Source: Telluria antibiotica
GTDB lineage: Bacteria; Pseudomonadota; Gammaproteobacteria; Burkholderiales; Burkholderiaceae_D
DNA: 64,000 bases
Reading direction: 5' to 3'
NCBI RefSeq assembly: GCF_011682055.1
Contig: NZ_JAAQOM010000007.1
Span: 186,001-250,000, forward strand
A program made the translations under genes and the position numbers. The notes beneath the pieces were generated by a model. It ran no database searches. It had not been told where the DNA came from and saw nothing but the letters and a program-made list of their open reading frames with translations. Of the stretch, positions 24,711 to 33,748 are shown one piece after another. Every line of letters begins with the position of its first letter. Positions within the stretch are counted from its first letter, which is position 1.

Positions 24711-26669
24711 ATGGAGACAACGAAACTGGCCGCGCGCGTGCTCGCACTCGCCGCAGCCTGCGCTTGCCTGCCCGCGCAAGCGGCCGACCTGGGCCTGGCC
24801 CGCATCTTTTCCGACCATGCCGTCCTGCAGCGCGACGAACCGATCGCCGTCTGGGGCACGGCCGCGGCGGGCCACAAGCTGGCCGTCACGCTGGCCGGCC
24901 ATACGGTGAACGGCAGCGCGGATGCGCACGGCAAGTGGAAGGTCCAGCTGCCGCCGCAGCCGGCGGGCGGGCCGTACACGCTGACGGTGAAGTCGGACGG
25001 CCAGACGGTCAGCCGCACCGACATCCTCGTCGGCGACGTCTACCTGTGCTCGGGCCAGTCGAACATGGAATTCCAGCAGCGCCAGGCAACCAATGCCATC
25101 GGCGCCGTCTACGCGGGCCGCAACGAGCAGCTGCGCTTCCTGAACGTGCAGAAGAACAGCACGGCGCTCCCGCAGGACGAGCTCAAGGGCCCGGTCCAGT
25201 GGGCGGTCGTGACGCCGGAATCGGCCGGCGATGCGTCGGCCGTCTGCTACTACATGGCGCGTTCGCTGCAGGCCAGCCAGAAGGTGCCGGTCGGCTTCGT
25301 CAACGCGAGCTGGGGCGGCACGACGATCCAGAGCTGGATCGGCGGCGAATCGCTGCGCACGCTGGACGGCTACAAGGCCGGCGTCGCCGCCGTCGCGCAA
25401 TACGGCGCCGATCCTGCCGCCGGCATGCGCGCCGAGGACGCGCGCAACGACGCGTGGTGGCGCGCGCACGATCCGCAGGCGGCCGCGCAGCGCGCGTGGA
25501 TCGCCCCTGGCTTCGACGACAGCGCGTGGCCGACGGTCGCGCCGGGCGGATCGTGGAAGGACAGCGGCGTGGCCGGCTTCAAGGACTTCGACGGCGTGGC
25601 CTGGTACCGCACGACCGTCACGTTGACGGACGCGCAGGCGAAGGCCGCGAACATGCTGCACCTGGGTCCCGTCGACACGTACGACACCACCTGGGTGAAC
25701 GGCGTGTACGTGGGTGGCGCCAGCACGTCGTGGATGTGGCGCGACTATGCCGTGCCGGCCGGCGTGTTCAAGCCGGGCCGCAACGTGATCGCGATGCGCG
25801 TGCTGAGCGGCGGGCAGGGCGGCGGCATGTCGGGCGCGCCATCCGGCCGCAGCATCGGCACGGCCGACGGCCAGGCGATCCCGTTGCCGGCCGCGTGGAA
25901 GGTGCAGCGCGGCAGCGCCCTGAAAGGCCTGTCCGTGCCGCCGGCGCCGTGGGACGTGCCGACGAGCTTCACCACGCTGTACAACGGCATGATCGCGCCG
26001 CTGGTCGGGTATAAATTCAAGCTGGCCGCGTGGTACCAGGGCGAATCGAACGCGGACGCGGCACAGGAATACCGCACGCTGCTGCCGCTGTTGATGCGCG
26101 ACTGGCGCCAGCGCTTCGCCGAGCCCGCACTGCCGTTCCTCGTGGTGCAATTGACGTCGTTCGGTTCGACGGCGAAGGCGCCCGGCAAGTCGGGCTGGGC
26201 CGAGCTGCGCGACGCGCAAGCATACGCCGTGGCGCACGACGCGCATGCGGGCCTCGCCGTCACGCTCGACGTGGGCGACCGCTTCGACATCCACCCGACG
26301 CAGAAGACGCTCGTCGGCGAACGCCTCGCGCGCGCCGCGCGTGCCGTCGCGTACGGCGCGCACGAGGTGCCCGGCAGCCCGACGGCCGTGTCGGCGACGC
26401 GCAGCGGCAACGACATCGTCATCGCGTTCAAGGACACGGGCGGCGGCCTCGCCACCTATTCGTCCGACCGCGCGCTCGCGTTCGAGACGTGTGCGGCAGC
26501 AGCTTGCCGCTATGCCGAGGCGCGCGTGGCCGGCGACACGGTCGTCCTGCCCGGCGCCGCCACGGCGGACGTCACGCGCGTGCGCTATGCGTGGGCCGAT
26601 GCGCCGTTCGTGAACCTGTTCGGCGCCGACGACCTGCCCGCCGCGCCGTTCCAGCTGGACGTCAAGTAA
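24711..26669 (+). CDS. Sialate O-acetylesterase-like SGNH hydrolase
   Basis: 652 aa from ATG 24711, preceded by GAGGAATCACG. The signal peptide is KLAARVLALAAACACLPAQA. The SGNH esterase blocks are VYLCSGQSNMEFQQR (catalytic Ser), AAWYQGESNADAAQ and VGDRFDIHPTQK (Asp/His), while a jelly-roll insertion lies between the first two (about residues 260-400, containing WYRTTVTLTDAQAKAANMLH). Family members remove acetyl groups from sialic acids or plant polysaccharides. With other glycan enzymes in the window, xylan or pectin deacetylation is also possible. It ends directly against the bestrophin gene on the other strand. Confidence 0.9.
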   Translation: METTKLAARVLALAAACACLPAQAADLGLARIFSDHAVLQRDEPIAVWGTAAAGHKLAVTLAGHTVNGSADAHGKWKVQLPPQPAGGPYTLTVKSDGQTVSRTDILVGDVYLCSGQSNMEFQQRQATNAIGAVYAGRNEQLRFLNVQKNSTALPQDELKGPVQWAVVTPESAGDASAVCYYMARSLQASQKVPVGFVNASWGGTTIQSWIGGESLRTLDGYKAGVAAVAQYGADPAAGMRAEDARNDAWWRAHDPQAAAQRAWIAPGFDDSAWPTVAPGGSWKDSGVAGFKDFDGVAWYRTTVTLTDAQAKAANMLHLGPVDTYDTTWVNGVYVGGASTSWMWRDYAVPAGVFKPGRNVIAMRVLSGGQGGGMSGAPSGRSIGTADGQAIPLPAAWKVQRGSALKGLSVPPAPWDVPTSFTTLYNGMIAPLVGYKFKLAAWYQGESNADAAQEYRTLLPLLMRDWRQRFAEPALPFLVVQLTSFGSTAKAPGKSGWAELRDAQAYAVAHDAHAGLAVTLDVGDRFDIHPTQKTLVGERLARAARAVAYGAHEVPGSPTAVSATRSGNDIVIAFKDTGGGLATYSSDRALAFETCAAAACRYAEARVAGDTVVLPGAATADVTRVRYAWADAPFVNLFGADDLPAAPFQLDVK

Positions 26670-27602
26670 TCAGCTGAGCCGGTAGTCCTGCGGCAGCAGC
26701 GGGGGCGGCAGGTCGCGCTCCCCCAGCGCCGCCCGCAGGTCGATCTCGATCGTGCGGCACAAGGCCTCGAGCGGCAGGCCGTTGTCGGACGCGCGGAATG
26801 GTTCCTCGAGCTCGTCGCCGAGCGCGTCCAGGCCGAAGAACGTGTAGGCCACGATGGCCGACACCAGCGGCGTCAGGTAGCCGATCGTGTCGACGAGGCC
26901 GAACGGCAGCAGGAAGCAGTACAGGTACGCCGTCCGGTGCAGCAACAGCGTGTACGAGAACGGGATCGGCGTGCCGCGGATGCGTTCGCACGACGCGGCC
27001 ACCGCCGTCAATGCCGACAGGCTCGCGTCGATGGCGGGCGCCAGGCAGGCGTCCACGCGGCCCGTGCGCAGGCACAGGCCGAGATCCGTCCCCATCTCCA
27101 GCATCAGCGCGTACGGCAGGTTCGGCTGCGCGCGCACCCGGTCCCATTCCGCCGGCGCGAGCCACGGCGCGACGTCGGCCTCGGCCCCGGCGCCCGCATC
27201 GCGCAGGCGGTGGCGCAGCGCGTGCGCGTACGCGATGGCGCGACGCACGATGCGCAGGTGCGGCTCGTCGCCGCCGCTGCTGCCCGGCGCCACGAGCGAC
27301 AGGCACTGGCGCGCCAGGCTGCGGCTGCGCAGCACCAGCTCGCCCCACTGCTTGCGGCCTTCCCAGTAGCGGTCGTATGCGGCGTTGTTGCGAAAGCCGA
27401 GGAAGATGGCGAGGGGGAGGCCCATCAACGTGAACGGCGTCGGCGTGAAATGCAGCTTGTGGTGGCCAAACTGGCCGTCCGTCCACGTGACGGCGACGGC
27501 GAGCAGGGTGCTGACCGCGAGGTGCATCCAGATGCGGGGCAGGACGGAGCCGCGCAGGATGAAGAACAGGCGCAGGCCCGACGGGCGGTCGCGGACGATC
27601 AT
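26670..27602 (-). CDS. Bestrophin-family (UPF0187/YneE) anion channel
   Basis: 310 aa, normal for bacterial bestrophins. Signature pieces are the early membrane segment with LPRIWMHLAVSTLLAVAVT, LPLAIFLGFRNNAAYDRYWE (a family hallmark) and the late DALGDELEEPFRASDNGLPL followed by a conserved C-terminal helix. Such proteins form pentameric anion or cation channels in the inner membrane. Its stop touches the acetylesterase stop with no gap (26669/26670). No regulatory link is visible. Confidence 0.92.
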   Translation of the reverse strand: MIVRDRPSGLRLFFILRGSVLPRIWMHLAVSTLLAVAVTWTDGQFGHHKLHFTPTPFTLMGLPLAIFLGFRNNAAYDRYWEGRKQWGELVLRSRSLARQCLSLVAPGSSGGDEPHLRIVRRAIAYAHALRHRLRDAGAGAEADVAPWLAPAEWDRVRAQPNLPYALMLEMGTDLGLCLRTGRVDACLAPAIDASLSALTAVAASCERIRGTPIPFSYTLLLHRTAYLYCFLLPFGLVDTIGYLTPLVSAIVAYTFFGLDALGDELEEPFRASDNGLPLEALCRTIEIDLRAALGERDLPPPLLPQDYRLS

Positions 27603-27696
27603 GGCCGGCTCCAGGGCCGGACGGTGTGGATGGGCATGGGTCGGTCTGTTGGCATTGGCGTGAGAATGCTTTGTTGCATTATCGCCGGATTCACAC

Positions 27697-27941
27697 GGGC
27701 CCGGTGACCGGCAGAAAATTCGGGGTCAGAGCACTTTTTCGGCGCACTTCGGGGTCAGAGCACTTTTGGAAGAAATTGTTCTTCGGCGAAAACGCTCCCG
27801 TAGTCGCAGCCCATCCCGTCTCGTATGGCGTGCTGGCCCAGCGCGGCGGGCGATAGTCGAATCGAAGCCAGGTTACGGGTTGCTCTGACCCCGAAGTTCT
27901 GCTCTGACCCCGAATTTTCAAGCGGGCTCGGTGACCGGCAG
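27697..27941. repeat. MITE/REP-like inverted repeat cluster flanked by an 18-bp direct repeat
   Basis: This region covers most of the gap at 27603-27917. The motif TTCGGGGTCAGAGCA occurs twice forward (27719 and 27748) and twice reversed (27881-27895 and 27900-27914). The outer pair is a perfect 19-bp inverted repeat (27715-27733 with 27900-27918). Direct repeats of 18 bp with one mismatch (27697-27714 and 27924-27941, core CGGTGACCGGCAG) flank it; the right copy is the 3' end of the kinase gene. There is no coding capacity of its own. It looks like a mobilised non-autonomous element or REP cluster. Confidence 0.65.
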
Positions 27942-30335
27942 CAGCGGCAGCGTGACCGTGAACGTGCTGCCGCGCCCCGGCCCCGGGCTGGCGGCGTCGA
28001 CGTGGCCGCCGTGCAGTTCGACGAGCTTGCGCACGAGGGCGAGACCGAGCCCGAGGCCGCCCTGCGCGCGGTCGAGCGTGCGCGAGCCTTGAGTGAACAG
28101 GTCGAACACGACGGGCAGCAGGTCGGGCCCGATGCCATTGCCGTTGTCGCGCACGGCCAGGTAGGCCTGTCCGTCCATCGTTTCGAGATCGACGTCGATG
28201 CGGCCGCCCTCGGGTGTGTACTTGGCCGCGTTGTTGAGCAGGTTCGCCACCACCTGCACGAGGCGCGTGTGGTCGCCGTCGACCATCACGGGCGTGTCGC
28301 CCAGCCGCACGGCGAGCACGTGGTGGCGCGCGTCGACGAGCGGGCGGGCCTGCTCGGCCGCCTCGGCGACGACGCGCCGCAAGTCGAGCGGCCGGCGCGC
28401 GACGGTGACGAGCCCGCGCGTGACGCGCGAGACGTCCAGCAGGTCGTCCACCAGGTGCCGCATGTGCGCGACCTGGCGCGCGATGATGTCGCTGATCTGC
28501 TTCACGCGCGGCTCGCCCGCGTACGCGAGGCGCAGCATGTCGGCCGCGCTGGAGATCGGCGCGAGCGGGTTCCGGAGTTCGTGCGCCAGCATCGCGAGGA
28601 ATTCGTCCTTGCGCCGGTCGGCCAGCTGCAGCGCTTCTTCCGCGCGCTTGCGCTCCGTGATGTCGATCGCGATCGCGTGCACGACGGTGCTGCGGCCGTC
28701 GGCGCCGAGGCCCAGGCGGCCGCGCACGTCGATCCACGCGAGGCGCCCGTCGTCGGCGCGCCGGATGCGCGGCGTGGCGCGGTATTCGCCGCCGGCGCGG
28801 ACGGCCTGCTCGACCGTGGCGCGCACCGCCTGGCGGTCGTCCGGATGGATGAGCTTGTGAAGCTCGGCGATGTTGTGCCACTGCTTGCCGAATACGCTGT
28901 GCAGGTTCGCGGAGAAACTCACACGGCCGCTGTGCGGATCGCGCTCCCACACGGCCATGTGCGCGGCGACGAGCCCTTGCTGCAGGCGTTCCTCGCTGTA
29001 GCGCACGGCGCGCTCGGCCCGCTCCAGCGGCGTGACGTCCGTGCAGGTGCCGAACCACTGGACGATGTGGCCGCCGTCGTCGCGCAGCGGCGCCACCGAC
29101 GTGAAGAAGCTGCGGTAGCGGCCGTCGGCGCCGCGCAGGGGGAAGGTCATCTGCGCCATGTTGCCGCTGGCGAGCGCCTCCTTCCAGCGCCGCATCACCA
29201 GGGGCAGGACTTCTGGATCGTGGTACCGGTGCCATTCGTCCATGCCGGCCTGGCCCGGCGGGCTTCCCGTGAATTCGTGCCAGCGGTCGTTGAACCAGAC
29301 GATGTTGCCGTCCGGGTCGGCGATCCACACGAGCTGCGGGATGTTGTTCGCCAGCTGCAGGAACTTGCGGCGTTCCGCTTCGAGCCGTGCATGCTGTTCG
29401 TACAAGCGGTCGAGCATGCGGTTCAGCGCGCGCGCGAGGCTCACGACTTCGCGCGACCCGTCCAGCGGCGCGCGCTGGCTGCCGATGTCGTCGCCGAGGC
29501 TCGCGGAAAACGTCTCAAGGCGCCGCAGGTCGTGCGTGAGGCCCAGTGCGAGCCGCGACGCGAGCAGGAACACGACCAGCGCAAGCAGCGCGGCCACGGC
29601 CAGGATCAACAGGTATTGCGGGGCCGACGTCGGCAGCGGCGGCGGCAGGCGGCGTTCGTCCTCGTGCAGCACGAGGCCGAGGTGGGCCAGGCGCGGCGGC
29701 AGCGGGACGGCGACCGCGACCTCGTGCGCGCCCGTGCGCGCGTCCGCGGGCGCGAGCACGGCCCACGGCGCGGGCTTGAGGTCGGCCAGGCGCACCTTGT
29801 ACATCAGCGCGCCCTCCGGCGTGCGCGTGCGCGAGTAGCGCAGCAGCACGACGCCGAGCAGTTCGCCGCCGTCGGGGCCGGCGCGCAGCGCCGCGCGCTC
29901 GTCGCCGCTGTCCAGCCGCGCGCGCAGCCAGGTCATATCGGCCGGCGTGAAGCCGGGCACGCCGTTGTCGGCGATTTCCTGCGCCTCGAAGTCGGTGAAC
30001 AGCAGCCGCACGGGGATGCCGTTCATCTGGCGCAGGCCGTGCAGGAATGGCGTCAGATAGGTTTCCTTGCCGGTGCTGTCGATGAGCGCCGTGGCCAGGA
30101 TCGGGCTGGTGCCCACTTCCTGCAGCCGCGTGGCGAGGGCGTCCAGGTTGTGGCCGACCGTCGTGGCGTGGAACGTGACTTCGCGCTTCTGCAGCAGGGC
30201 GTTGGCCTGCGCGCGCTGCTGGTCGATCAACCAGAACGAGACCCCCGCGATCAGCAGCACGGCGGCGGCCGTCAGGATCGCGGCCGCGATCGCGAAACGG
30301 CGCGACAGGCTCGTCGGTGCAAACGTCTCTGCCAT
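27918..30335 (-). CDS. Membrane PAS sensor histidine kinase
   Basis: 805 aa from ATG 30335. Layout: a membrane helix at about 15-37, a periplasmic domain to about 245, a second helix (YLLILAVAALLALVVFLLAS), a HAMP-like linker, two PAS domains (NNIPQLVWIADPDGNIVWFN at about 350 and a second from about 470 ending VHAIAIDITERKRAEE), HisKA with the phosphorylated His in LAMLAHELRNPLAPIS (near 585), and HATPase (LLNNAAKYTPEGG, VRDNGNGIGPD, GGLGLGLALVRKL). There is no receiver domain and no response regulator gene nearby. It starts 1 bp after the periplasmic binding protein gene, its likely sensory partner. Its last codons adjoin a repeat cluster. Confidence 0.92.
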   Translation of the reverse strand: MAETFAPTSLSRRFAIAAAILTAAAVLLIAGVSFWLIDQQRAQANALLQKREVTFHATTVGHNLDALATRLQEVGTSPILATALIDSTGKETYLTPFLHGLRQMNGIPVRLLFTDFEAQEIADNGVPGFTPADMTWLRARLDSGDERAALRAGPDGGELLGVVLLRYSRTRTPEGALMYKVRLADLKPAPWAVLAPADARTGAHEVAVAVPLPPRLAHLGLVLHEDERRLPPPLPTSAPQYLLILAVAALLALVVFLLASRLALGLTHDLRRLETFSASLGDDIGSQRAPLDGSREVVSLARALNRMLDRLYEQHARLEAERRKFLQLANNIPQLVWIADPDGNIVWFNDRWHEFTGSPPGQAGMDEWHRYHDPEVLPLVMRRWKEALASGNMAQMTFPLRGADGRYRSFFTSVAPLRDDGGHIVQWFGTCTDVTPLERAERAVRYSEERLQQGLVAAHMAVWERDPHSGRVSFSANLHSVFGKQWHNIAELHKLIHPDDRQAVRATVEQAVRAGGEYRATPRIRRADDGRLAWIDVRGRLGLGADGRSTVVHAIAIDITERKRAEEALQLADRRKDEFLAMLAHELRNPLAPISSAADMLRLAYAGEPRVKQISDIIARQVAHMRHLVDDLLDVSRVTRGLVTVARRPLDLRRVVAEAAEQARPLVDARHHVLAVRLGDTPVMVDGDHTRLVQVVANLLNNAAKYTPEGGRIDVDLETMDGQAYLAVRDNGNGIGPDLLPVVFDLFTQGSRTLDRAQGGLGLGLALVRKLVELHGGHVDAASPGPGRGSTFTVTLPLLPVTEPA

Positions 30336-30336
30336 G

Positions 30337-31548
30337 TCAGTCGCCGGCCGGCACCAGCACGCCGTCGGCGCGGAAGCGCGCCAGCAGCAGCGTGTCGGGG
30401 GCGAGCGCTTCGTGGCGGGCCGGCGTGAACGGCGGGGCATAGGTCTGGACGAGGCCGTGGTACGTGCCCAGGTGCTCGAGTGCGTCGCGCACGGCGTTGC
30501 GGTCGGTGCTGCCGGCGCGGGCTATCGCCAGCGCCAGGATGTGCGTGAGGTCGTACGCGTGGGCGGCGCCCACCGGGGACTTGATGTCCTCGATGCGACG
30601 CACCGCCGACACCTTGGCCGCGCTGTCGAGGAAGCGCCGCACGCGGGCCGGATCGGCGCGGAAGAAGCTGAACGTCTGGATCACGGACAGGTCGACCTGC
30701 TGCAGCGCGGGCCCCGCCTGTGCGGCGAACTCGCCGCCCGTCACGCCCCAGTGACTCAGGATCGGGAGACGTTGCTCTTGCGGCAGCGCGGCCACTTCGC
30801 GCACGAGGATCGCCGCCTCGTCATCGTTGGCGACGAGGATGATGGCCTGGGCACCGGCCGCCTGCAGGTGCCGGTAATTATCGACGAGGCTCGTGTCGCG
30901 CCAGTTGTACCACGACGTGCCGACGATCTTCAGCCCGGGCAGCGCCGGCAGCGCACGCGCGGCCGCCTGGGCATTGCTGCGGCCCCACGACGTGTTGGTC
31001 AGCAGCAGGCCGATGCGCCGCAGGCCGCGCCGCTGCGCCGCCCGCAGCAGCCTGGGCATCGCGAGCGCATCGCGCAGCGACAGGCGGAACACGTAGTTCG
31101 GTCGCATGCCGTTGTCGACGATGACGTCGGCCGACGACCACGGTGCCATGAACAGCGTGCGCGTTTCGCGCAGCGCCGGCAGTTCCTCGATGACGACGGG
31201 ACTGAAGCGCCCGCCGAACACGGCCACGAGATCGGGCATCGCCGCGAATTCGCGGATGTTGCGGATGCCGCGCGCGGGGATCGAGCGGTTGTCCTTGATG
31301 ACGAGGGACAGAGGCCGTCCGTGCAGCACGCCGCCCGCCGCATTGATCTCCGCGAGCGCGGCGCGCATGCCCAGTTCGATGGCCTGGGCCGATGTCGAAT
31401 TGTCCAGGCCGAATTCGCCGTCGATCCCCAGCAGCACGGGCGACGGCGCGGCCGCGCGCGTGGCGCCCGGCAGCGCGGCCAGTACGGTACCCGCGGCGAG
31501 CACGCGGCGCCGCGAACGCAGGATGGTGGACTTCGGGGAAGCGGTCAT
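30337..31548 (-). CDS. Periplasmic ligand-binding protein (branched-chain amino acid/amide type)
   Basis: 403 aa from ATG 31548. The N-terminus SRRRVLAAGTVLAALPGATRA is a Tat-like or Sec signal. The body is a type I periplasmic binding fold: LLGIDGEFGLDNSTSAQAIE, ALAEINAAGGVLHGRPLSLV, ELPALRETRTLFMAPWSSAD and YNWRDTSLVDNYRHLQAAGA. No permease or ATPase gene accompanies it; the histidine kinase starts 1 bp after its stop. This suggests a ligand-sensing role that feeds the kinase, not a transport role. The ligand is unknown. Confidence 0.88.
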   Translation of the reverse strand: MTASPKSTILRSRRRVLAAGTVLAALPGATRAAAPSPVLLGIDGEFGLDNSTSAQAIELGMRAALAEINAAGGVLHGRPLSLVIKDNRSIPARGIRNIREFAAMPDLVAVFGGRFSPVVIEELPALRETRTLFMAPWSSADVIVDNGMRPNYVFRLSLRDALAMPRLLRAAQRRGLRRIGLLLTNTSWGRSNAQAAARALPALPGLKIVGTSWYNWRDTSLVDNYRHLQAAGAQAIILVANDDEAAILVREVAALPQEQRLPILSHWGVTGGEFAAQAGPALQQVDLSVIQTFSFFRADPARVRRFLDSAAKVSAVRRIEDIKSPVGAAHAYDLTHILALAIARAGSTDRNAVRDALEHLGTYHGLVQTYAPPFTPARHEALAPDTLLLARFRADGVLVPAGD

Positions 31549-31572
31549 GGCAAACCTGAAACAATACGAATC

Positions 31573-31583
31573 TAGAAATTCTA
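31573..31583. repeat. Short near-palindrome before the binding-protein gene
   Basis: TAGAA-A-TTCTA, 25-35 bp upstream of the binding-protein start (31548). It may be a regulator site; it is only 11 bp long, so chance is possible. Confidence 0.25.
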
Positions 31584-31620
31584 ACCTTGGGCCGTCGATG
31601 GCATTTTTGTTTTCTGACGA

Positions 31621-31666
31621 AATATCGTTGCGGTGTTGCAACTCGATATTCCTCGAGTAAATATCG
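31621..31666. promoter_or_regulatory. Three AATATCG boxes in the kinase/chemoreceptor divergent region
   Basis: AATATCG at 31621-31627, its reverse CGATATT at 31644-31650, and AATATCG again at 31660-31666; the last two form a perfect inverted repeat with a 9-bp spacer. The 287-bp gap lies between two divergent genes (binding protein/kinase and a chemoreceptor), so one regulator could control both. A function is inferred from repetition and place. Confidence 0.4.
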
Positions 31667-31835
31667 CGTGTATCATCAAATTGTGACACGGCCCCGCCCA
31701 CACAGGCGCGCGCCCGTCGGGCCCAACCCGCGCCCCCGTCACCGCTCCGGCCAGCCGCCAAGACCCACCGCGCGCAGCCAAGGCTTGAACGCGCAGCCGC
31801 ATCGCGCAGTGTTACCGTTTTCCGTCGAGGTGCAC

Positions 31836-33461
31836 ATGACTATCCAGAATCTCAAAATCGGGGCCCGGCTCGGCATCGCGTTCGCCGCCGTCCTGGCGCT
31901 TGCAGCGATGCTCACCGTCGTCGGCACGCTGCGCCTGCAACAGGTCGTCAGTGCGACTTCCGACATGCACGGGCTCGTCCGCAAGACCCGCCTGGCCGAC
32001 CGCTGGCTGGCCGACACCCGCATCAACCGCGCCCTCGTCGAAGCGCGGTTGCGCGCGGTGGATGCGGATGACCGCAAGCGGATCGACGCGAAGATGAAGG
32101 AGAACAGCGCGGACATCACCGACATCGCCAAGCAACTGCAGGTGGACGTCGCCAGCGCGCAAGGCAAGGCGTTGCTGGCGAAGCTCGACGAGCGGCGCGC
32201 GACCTACACGACGGCGCGCAAGAAGCTGTTCGCACTCCAGGAAGGCGGCGCGGCCGACGTCGTAGCCGTCGGGCGCGCGGCCGATGCCGAGATGAATCCG
32301 GCGCTGGCTGCCTACGAGGCGGCGGCAAACGACCTCGCCGAACACCAGAAGCAGCACTTCGACGAGGCCAAGGCGCGCGTCGAGGAGCTCGCCGCGAGCG
32401 GCCGCGTGCTGCTGGGCAGCGTGGGCGTCGTCGCGATGCTGCTGGGCGCCGCGCTGGCATGGTGGCTCTCGCGCAGCATCACGGGCCCGCTGCGCCGTGC
32501 CGTCACGCTCGCGAATGCCGTCGCGGACGGCGACCTGTCGACCCGCATCGAGGCCGTGAGCGGCGACGAGACGGGCGAACTGATGGCCGCGCTGCAGGCC
32601 ATGAACGCGAACCTGAACACGCTCGTGACGCGCGTGCGCAGCGGCGCCGATACCATTGCCACGGCCGCCACCGAAGTCGCCACGGGCAACCACGACCTGT
32701 CGGCGCGTACCGAGGCCCAGGCCGGCGCGCTGGAGGAGAGCGCGTCCTCGATCGAGGAATTGACGAGCACCGTGCGCCAGAACGCGGACAATGCCCAGCA
32801 GGGCAACCAGATGGCAGTGTCGGCGACCGAGGTCGCGGTCCGCGGCGGCAACGTCGTGGCGCAGGTCGTGGCGACGATGGGCGCGATCGACTCGTCGTCG
32901 AAGAAGATCGTCGACATCATCGGCGTCATCGACGGCATCGCGTTCCAGACCAATATCCTCGCGCTGAACGCCGCCGTCGAGGCGGCGCGCGCGGGCGAGC
33001 AGGGCCGCGGATTCGCCGTCGTGGCGGGCGAAGTGCGCACCCTGGCGCAGCGCTCGGCGGCGGCGGCCAAGGAGATCAAGGCGCTCATCGACGATTCCGT
33101 CGACAAGGTCGCCACGGGTTCGCGCCTCGTCGGCGAAGCGGGGACGACGATGCGGGACGTCGTCGCCAGCGTGCGCCGCGTGTCCGACATCATGGCCGAG
33201 ATCTCGTCCGCGTCGAGCGAGCAGAGCGCCGGCATCGAACAGGTCAGCTCGGCGATCCTGCAGATGGACCGCGTGACGCAGCAGAACGCCGCGCTCGTCG
33301 AGGAAGCGGCGGCGGCCACGGAATCGATGCAGGACCAGGCACGCAGCCTTGCCGACGCCGTCAGCGTATTCAAGCTGGACCATGCAGCGCCCGCGGCCGC
33401 CCGCACGGCGCGCACCGTCGCACGACCGCGGCCGGCACTCGCCGGAGGCAAGGCGTTCTGA
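31836..33461 (+). CDS. Methyl-accepting chemotaxis protein (4HB-type)
   Basis: 541 aa from ATG 31836 (GTCGAGGTGCAC before it). A first helix ([19 protein letters not shown]), a periplasmic domain of about 150 residues rich in long helices (four-helix-bundle style), a second helix ([20 protein letters not shown]), HAMP, then the signalling domain with the hairpin tip [20 protein letters not shown]. The C-terminal tail lacks a clear NWETF methyltransferase-binding pentapeptide. It should report ligand levels to CheA. It is divergent from the kinase/binding-protein pair, with shared repeats in between. Confidence 0.93.
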   Translation: MTIQNLKIGARLGIAFAAVLALAAMLTVVGTLRLQQVVSATSDMHGLVRKTRLADRWLADTRINRALVEARLRAVDADDRKRIDAKMKENSADITDIAKQLQVDVASAQGKALLAKLDERRATYTTARKKLFALQEGGAADVVAVGRAADAEMNPALAAYEAAANDLAEHQKQHFDEAKARVEELAASGRVLLGSVGVVAMLLGAALAWWLSRSITGPLRRAVTLANAVADGDLSTRIEAVSGDETGELMAALQAMNANLNTLVTRVRSGADTIATAATEVATGNHDLSARTEAQAGALEESASSIEELTSTVRQNADNAQQGNQMAVSATEVAVRGGNVVAQVVATMGAIDSSSKKIVDIIGVIDGIAFQTNILALNAAVEAARAGEQGRGFAVVAGEVRTLAQRSAAAAKEIKALIDDSVDKVATGSRLVGEAGTTMRDVVASVRRVSDIMAEISSASSEQSAGIEQVSSAILQMDRVTQQNAALVEEAAAATESMQDQARSLADAVSVFKLDHAAPAAARTARTVARPRPALAGGKAF

Positions 33462-33748
33462 ACGCCGCCGACGTCCTGACGGCCCATATCCGCATCCGCG
33501 CCTGCCGCACCGCCTTTCCGGCGGACGGCGGGCGCTGTCGTTTGGGGGCTCGCATGGCCGCACCGTTTTGGATGCGGCGCACCATGGTGGTGAAAGTTGA
33601 CTCCAGTATGGTGCGCGTTGATGTGGGTTAGCCGTAAGTTGCGCGATAATGTAGTCAGATGGCAACGGTTTGGTTTCGGTGCGGGAGAAACTGCTCTACA
33701 GTTCGGTGGCGTCTCATATTCACGAACGGACAAGCGCCGTCAGCCATC

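Noticed and set aside
33462-33748. Sigma-28 (flagellar) promoter before the second chemoreceptor, based on GCGCGATAA at 33641
   Set aside because: The -35 TAAA element is missing at the required distance.
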